From Amphiduros pacificus (lineage: Eukaryota > Annelida > Polychaeta > Phyllodocida > Hesionidae): a stretch of DNA of 64,000 nt. Below the pieces are notes generated by a model, which saw only the letters and a program-made list of their open reading frames with translations, was not told the origin of the DNA and made no database searches. Shown here one piece after another: positions 57,855 through 64,000 of this stretch; position 1 is the stretch's first letter, and each line of letters starts with the position of its first letter. Made by a program: the position numbers and the translations under genes. The stretch is from contig OX439002.1 in the NCBI GenBank assembly GCA_949316495.1, forward strand, positions 11,960,001-12,024,000, given 5' to 3'.

Positions 57855-59333
57855 TAAAATATGAAAAAAAATTAAATAAAATGAAAAAAGATTCATATTT
57901 TATTTGATCCCCTTCACAATCTTTGGTGTGTACAAGATTTTACAGTATTCAACACAGGCTGACTCAATCTTTACATTTTGAATGGTATATTCAACTGCTG
58001 TGTGTCAGGTTGTCCTGTTATCTTGTTTTGCATAAGTGTGAAGGTCTCCCCTTATAAAAAATGCCCCAGAAACGTGTGTGCCATTTCTATATCATGTACG
58101 TTCTTACACTGTGGTGACTTAACTAAAGTATCTGTCACTTCTAAACCTTCATAAAAAAACAATGTAACTATTCCACAATTAAATAACCCAACAATGGCAG
58201 AAATTTATCTTAGAAGAAGACCTCATGATCAATTTAACCAGTTGAATGCCTTTGAAAAAAAAAGAAAAACTCCCACATTACAAGTACAAAATAAACAAGA
58301 CTGCAAAGGGAGTTGGTGTGTTTGATGGACATGGTTTTCAGCAAATAGGTTAATGGTTTGGTTGTCTCTTTTTATCATTGCTTATCAGATATTTTATCAA
58401 GACCAATACTTTGATTATTGACTAAAAAAACAAAAATAATATTTTTTCATAATGGGAAACTGGATAATGAAAATAAAAAAGGAATTTGTTTACATTTCAG
58501 ACGGAAAATTACTTGACGTTTGATCTTCATTATTTTTTAGACAAAATGTCATTATCAAATCTCTTGAAAGTCATTTTTCATGATACATCATCAAATCTCA
58601 GTAAATCATTGGGACATTTTCCAACACACAATGTGCCTGGTGATATATGTCCTGCATAACTTATCAGTGAACATTTGTGGAAATAATTCTTATTTATGAA
58701 GCAGATAATGTGTTTGGTACTGGTGAGAATGTTGCTGGAATGCTCCAACAGGTCAAACCTGCCATCAATCCAATCACTCAGCCAATAAACATTCTGATAT
58801 TTACCCCAGTCCTCAATAAGAAGAAAAGTTTAGTTATGTCTGATTAAAAATAACATGATTAAATTGAAAAATAGCAATATCCAGTTTTACCATTTCATTT
58901 TCTCTGGAAAATTAAATCTCTCCCAGGGGCTGGCACTCACTTATTTCACTGTCTCCAGCTCCATACTTTTCTGGCTTAGTCTTTAATTTTAATTTCAACT
59001 AACACAATTTGATGAGATTAATATTAAGTCCATTTGATCAAATTTGGAAAAATATTGAATGAGTAGTATTGTCCTACATTTTAGCTCCATGCATAGCTTT
59101 TATTTATTGTGATCTTCCTTTAAAAGATCCAACCCACTCACATGCAATACAAACCCTTTGGCTTTCTGTCTTGGGCTTGGGTTTTCTGTATTTCTGCAGT
59201 GACATCTTCAATTTTAAGTAAACATCCACTCCCTGGTCAGACAGAGTAAAATCAATCTCCAGGGCTCTCACTTATAAACTATCTTCATGCTTCTTCGAAT
59301 AAAACCCATAACCAACCTGCCAGCCGATCTCTG

Positions 59334-59347
59334 GTTACCATGCCAAC
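59334..59347. promoter_or_regulatory. X-box-like motif GTTACCATGCCAAC
   Basis: One mismatch from a palindromic RFX X-box. Motif match only. Confidence 0.3.
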
Positions 59348-60736
59348 CAAGAAATTAATTCTAGGGAGTTTCCCTCTTTGTAAGAGAATAGAAAATAAGG
59401 AATGGCAGAAATGGACTGTGGTGCATGGTGTCTCTGATTCTGATGAATTCTGCAGGAAAAGCAGGGACATCTTGGCACCAGCTGAGATATGGAACCATGT
59501 CAGAAACACATGATGGATGCCCTACTGTCACAATGTTTCTTCTTCAATTGACTTTATCTCCAGGATTATTTTTTGTTATCTTTCTGACAAAAAAAAAATC
59601 ATTGTCTTTGTCTTCAAGTAACCTACTTTAAATTTGGGTCAACATGAATGTAGTCATGGGCACTATAATGATATATGCTACCAACTCATTATCAACTTTA
59701 ATATGTCTTTAATGCGTCTTCCCCGCATGCTGTACAGATCTCGATTCTGGAAATTTAAATTGTTTTTTTTTATTTAATCAATTCATAGTCTAATTTTGGA
59801 GAGAAGTATGTGTCTTTAAACAAGTTAGGATGTAAAGAGTTAGGAGTTTTTTTGGTATTCTGAGACAGACATTAACAATGTGACCATTGAATATCAAACT
59901 TGAAAATGCTTAAATTACATTGGCAATATTAAGGTGTTCCTGCCATAGTTTAAAGCAGGAATCAAGAGTAACCAAAAATTAGTTGTTGTCTCTGCTTCAA
60001 GTAATAATTTTGTCATAATTAAACCAAATGTGAAGAAAAACATTTATAACTTATCTAGTCATGCTTATCAAAAACATAAATATATTTGTCATCAATGGGC
60101 ATCACACTGCATTAATAATTATACATTCAGAAAAAGTAGGTTCTTTATGGGTTTATTTGCACCAAAGTAGCAAATCAGTGTTAACTGTCAAATAATTTCC
60201 TTAATTAAAGCAAATTTGAAGTATAACCTTTTGAATAATGCCTAAAGTTTACATGTAATTTCATTCAAGGCTTCATTTTAATCAATATACTTACAATTAA
60301 ATGAACATTATTCTACATTGTACTGAGCCAAACTGGGCGGTAAAAACGGTAATAAACTATAAAATCTGTGAGTTTTGTATTAATTATCATACCAATTTTG
60401 AATCCAGGTATTCATTAGAACAATTTTCACAGGTTCTGTGTAGCCTTATACTGAAAGAGTCCACTCAAGAAATGTTATCTTAGACTGTCTACATTTGTAT
60501 GGTGGAAAATATTATTGATCAAATCCTATGAATTCTACAGTGTTTTGATAATTACAACAAAGCAGGAATACACTAAAGATGATTGCATAACTTACATTAT
60601 GACATTCATAATTTGTTTACATTACATTTTGACATTTATAATTTTCAGAAATCTTGTATTGATAATAAAATTCATCTATAACAATATGCAATACATTTCA
60701 GTACTCTGCATTACAGAGGTGATATTCAATTACTAC

Positions 60737-60950
60737 CTCTGCAGTCATTGCCCTATATTTGATACCATTCCAAATTTGACCAATCAGTACAGCTGTCAGA
60801 ACAAAACAGAATCTATTTCAGTTAGCATTTATTCTCTGCCAATCAGTTTACAGCCAGATTTTTATGAATACTGATGACTTGCTGTTGATTCTGTGTGCAC
60901 CTTTATACCTTTGGTGGCAGGGACTGATAAAATAGAGAAGTCCTGCTATG
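60737..60950. repeat. Dispersed repeat, copy matching 53904-54198
   Basis: CTCTGCAGTCATTGCCCT, GACCAATCAGTACAG, CAATCAGTTTACAG and GAGAAGTCCTG follow the order of the first copy, with indels. Confidence 0.6.
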
Positions 60951-63687
60951 GAGGATAAAATTTCAGATTCATATTGTCCATTAACAAGCCAATCTCAGCT
61001 CTATCACCTTTTGTTGTGCAGTCTTTACATAAGTTTGTTGTAATCTGTATATTATATATCAATGCAAACAATGCTTAAATATGCATGCGCAACATGAGGC
61101 TGCTATTAAAGAAAGTGGAAGTGACAGAGAGAAGTTCATATTTCTTACACGAAAATGATTGGATGCACCACAGTATATTCATTCCCCATGGAAATACATA
61201 GTAATTAATATATTGGCAATGATGGATCCATCCTATTTCTTCATATTTATGTTTTGGAAGATTTAAATTGGCCACCAAACTTGAATGGTAGTACTTATGT
61301 TGACACCTGAGTGAGAAGTGAGAACATTCACAGAAATATATGCTGGATATGGACTGATAATGGTTGAGTGAATCATTTTAATGCACTGGCGGTCTTTATC
61401 TGATAATTGAATATTCTTATAATTGTCCAAGATAGAAACCTTCGTGCAAAAATACTTTCATTGTAAGACAAGCTTCTTAATTAAACAAAGGAATCTGGTT
61501 GTCACCTTTAAAAAGTGTGATAATTAACCTGTCTGCTGTCAAATCCAATGTTTCCTCACATAAACCAAACCTTTCTCAGGGCTATTATCATGCATATATG
61601 AATATTAATAATGAGCAAGACTGGCTCTTAAACTTAGTCAGCCTTACAGTCTTCTGTGAAGAAGTGGAGTGAAGCTCAGTCATGTTTGTCTCTAACTGAT
61701 GATGCTCTTTGACTAAATGGTGGGCAACAATATCCATTTCCTAAGTCTGGAATCTGTTTTACCAATTTATCATAAAAAAGCATGCAGCTTCAACTATGCA
61801 ACTTTGTAAAAATCACCAAATTATGAAGTTGCCTTGACTGCCCCAGTACTAATCTATTTAGCTATTCTTCAAAACAAACTAATTTCAAGACTTCAAAGAA
61901 ATTAAAATTGCACCTGTCAACATAATTTATCAATGAAATTTCCCAGCAACATATCTACAAAAACTGCAAACTAACAGCTTGTGAATTTGGTGGAAGTGTT
62001 TTATGTGTGTTCACACAATCTAGACTGAATACATCATGGAGAAAGCCCAACAGAATTACGGACTGGGTTGCAAATATTGGCACACTGCAGGAAATGTACA
62101 TGGGGTGTAAATGCTTGGAATGTTGTCATAACAACAAACATGAAATGAACATCCATCTGCTGGTCTGTGTGCCTGCCTCTCCAGACTCAGATGTTCCTCT
62201 GGAACATCTCATTACACTCCCATGTGTTCAACCTAATCAGTAAAACTGTATGTTCATTTATTATCTCAGATGCATCTTGTGCTGCAATATTCTCTTAAGG
62301 TGCTTCTGTGAAGAGGAGGAAGTGAATGGATGTTCAACATAGGCAGTATGGTTAATTGTGGGTGTACTCTGCTTTACACAGGTAGTCCATCTTCTACCTA
62401 CAGCAAACTGCACACGCCTTAATTGAAATATTTTTACAGAAAACATGAAGGAGTGTCTACCACAATCGGGGGCTTCATAATGCCTGTATTTTTTTCCAAA
62501 AAAAAAATATATATATATATATCTTTGAACAGTATCTACAAAAAGTACCTATGTCATTAGAGTACTGCATATTATGAAAAAATTCCAAAAGTTATTGCAA
62601 GAAGTAATAGAGTTAGGTTGGAGCTTCTTTGTTCACCATCACACTTGTTGGGTAGAGCCATTCCAATGAGTGTCTGTAAAACCTATTTAAACAAGAACCT
62701 AATCAAATACCCCTTTTGAAAGCACAATTCTTTCTTAGTATCATTTTGATATGGAGTGTAACCATCGAGGCACTGAAAGGTAAAATGACATGATGACCAC
62801 ATCACATTATGCTGAGGAAGTCATGAAGAGTATTGTAGTGAAATAAGTGAATAATGCTCTTCTGAGGATAAAAAAAGTCATGACACCTGTGTTTACCGTG
62901 TAGCTGATGGCAGAGGGAATCTCTGGTAATAGTGCAATTTCAATGAATTTTTGCAACTTAACTTACTGCTTTATATCAAAGTGAAAAAAATAAATAAATA
63001 AAAATAAAAAATACATATATGTGAAAATTGACAATATTACATCCTGAGATCTATTAATTGGTCTGGGTTACTTCCATCAATTGATAATATCAGTAAATAG
63101 AAGCTGTGAACCACTGTGCATGTGTGACTCTGAAATCCATTTAATCTGAAACCCAATCACACTTAATGGATCATATGCCACTGGACATTTTAGCACAAGT
63201 GTTGATTTTGAGAATTAAAGTATCGCAGGTCAATGTGATCAGACAAATGCAAAAGGTTCGCTTTTTTACACTGCTGATCATTCCTTTAAATGGAGGTAAT
63301 TTAATCAAGAGTTATGCCTTAAAGGATTGGCCTTTCATTTTTGGCTGACCTGTTTGCTTTATAACCCTGATATAGAGTTATTCAAGATGAAGAATGAAGA
63401 AAAAAAAAACAGACATGTTTTGAACATTTAATTCCTGACTATGTTTATGCGTTTTTACATTTAGGTAAAACCTATTTCAACAGCACTGAGTTAAACTTGT
63501 TGACAAATAATTAATAACCTGTCAAGCTTGCTTTAATTTATTTATAAAATTTGGTGATCACCCTTGTATCAATTTACATTATTTGATGTTATTACACTAT
63601 GTTTATGCAAAATGCAATAGGTGTTTCTCCAAGACTCATTATTCAATACAACTTTGCCATTTTCTCAAGGTTAAATACAGTCTGAGA

Positions 63688-64000
63688 TTTTAGCACTAGC
63701 ACTAGTCCCAGACTAGTAGTTTCAGCTAGTCCCAGAGTAGTAGAAACACTGTCAGGCTAATGCGCCTTTCCCTGATGCTAGTCTGACTGTCCAGTGCTAA
63801 TCATGAATTTTCAAGTATTGGTGAAAATGGTGTTTTGTCATTTGACTAATCTTACTAAATATGAATTGCTCTAACCAAGTAGAGTCAGTCCTGTGGTGCA
63901 TAAACCTAAAATAATTCATACATGTAACTATAAAAAAGAATTACGTGAGAAATGGTTCGGGCTTGTACACTTTGATTCAGGCTGTAAATTTCCACTTACT
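63688..64000. repeat. Dispersed repeat, inverted partner of 39813-40110, reaching the window edge
   Basis: Read in reverse complement from 64000 it follows the copy at 39813 for about 300 bp, roughly 70-75 percent identical by eye. It may continue outside the window. Confidence 0.75.

Larger units (their letters stand above)
52059..64000 (-). other. Upstream sequence, probably BMPR2 intron 1
   Basis: No signal-peptide exon with a matching donor was found. Nothing recognised in 53375-53903, 54490-55012, 55567-56030, 57863-60736 and 60951-63687 apart from short AT and A-rich tracts (54750-54785, 62505-62522, 62985-63015). Confidence 0.55.

Noticed and set aside
53375-64000. Signal-peptide exon of BMPR2
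   Set aside because: I looked on the - strand for a Met plus hydrophobic stretch ending one base into a codon before GT and found no convincing candidate.

Overview
The window is nuclear DNA of an animal: AT-rich, with short exons, GT-AG introns and dense interspersed and tandem repeats. Both genes are animal genes. The repeat style (long intronic minisatellites, AGGTCA-rich tandem arrays ending in a CATA microsatellite, dispersed TIR elements) resembles lophotrochozoans, molluscs in particular; this placement is an inference and the species cannot be named.

Layout. (1) 1-3921, + strand: the 3' part (eight exons, 299 residues) of a PDIA5-like ER protein disulfide isomerase with two complete CGHC thioredoxin domains, the tail of an earlier one, and a C-terminal KEEL retention signal. 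Its 3' UTR probably ends near 5250. (2) 5250-13643: no gene seen; AT-rich DNA that probably includes the 3' UTR of the next gene, with a 42-bp minisatellite and long TA tracts. (3) 13644-52058, - strand: eight exons of a BMP type II receptor (BMPR2). The 3' seven-tenths of the protein sits in a compact block at 13644-18365 (transmembrane segment, kinase, long tail); the two ectodomain exons lie far upstream at 38464-38640 and 51786-52058, behind 20-kb and 13-kb introns. The signal-peptide exon was not found and probably lies beyond 64000. The two genes are convergent. (4) 52059-64000: read as part of BMPR2 intron 1.

The introns hold most of the unusual material: about ten minisatellites, three copies of a TA-flanked TIR element (one inserted into a minisatellite, leaving a readable empty site), an 859-bp element with different TIRs that shares an internal E2F-site module with them, two hAT-like elements, a 2.2-kb Helentron/HINE-like composite with ten ERR-type half sites, a degraded LINE, tRNA-like SINE candidates and several dispersed repeat pairs.

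The most striking observation is a 39-bp minisatellite in the last BMPR2 intron. It is built from the exon-intron junction itself, so 11 of its 12 copies repeat the 5' splice site. Use of any decoy donor, or retention of the intron, would give a receptor without its C-terminal tail, recalling the tailless human BMPR2 short form.
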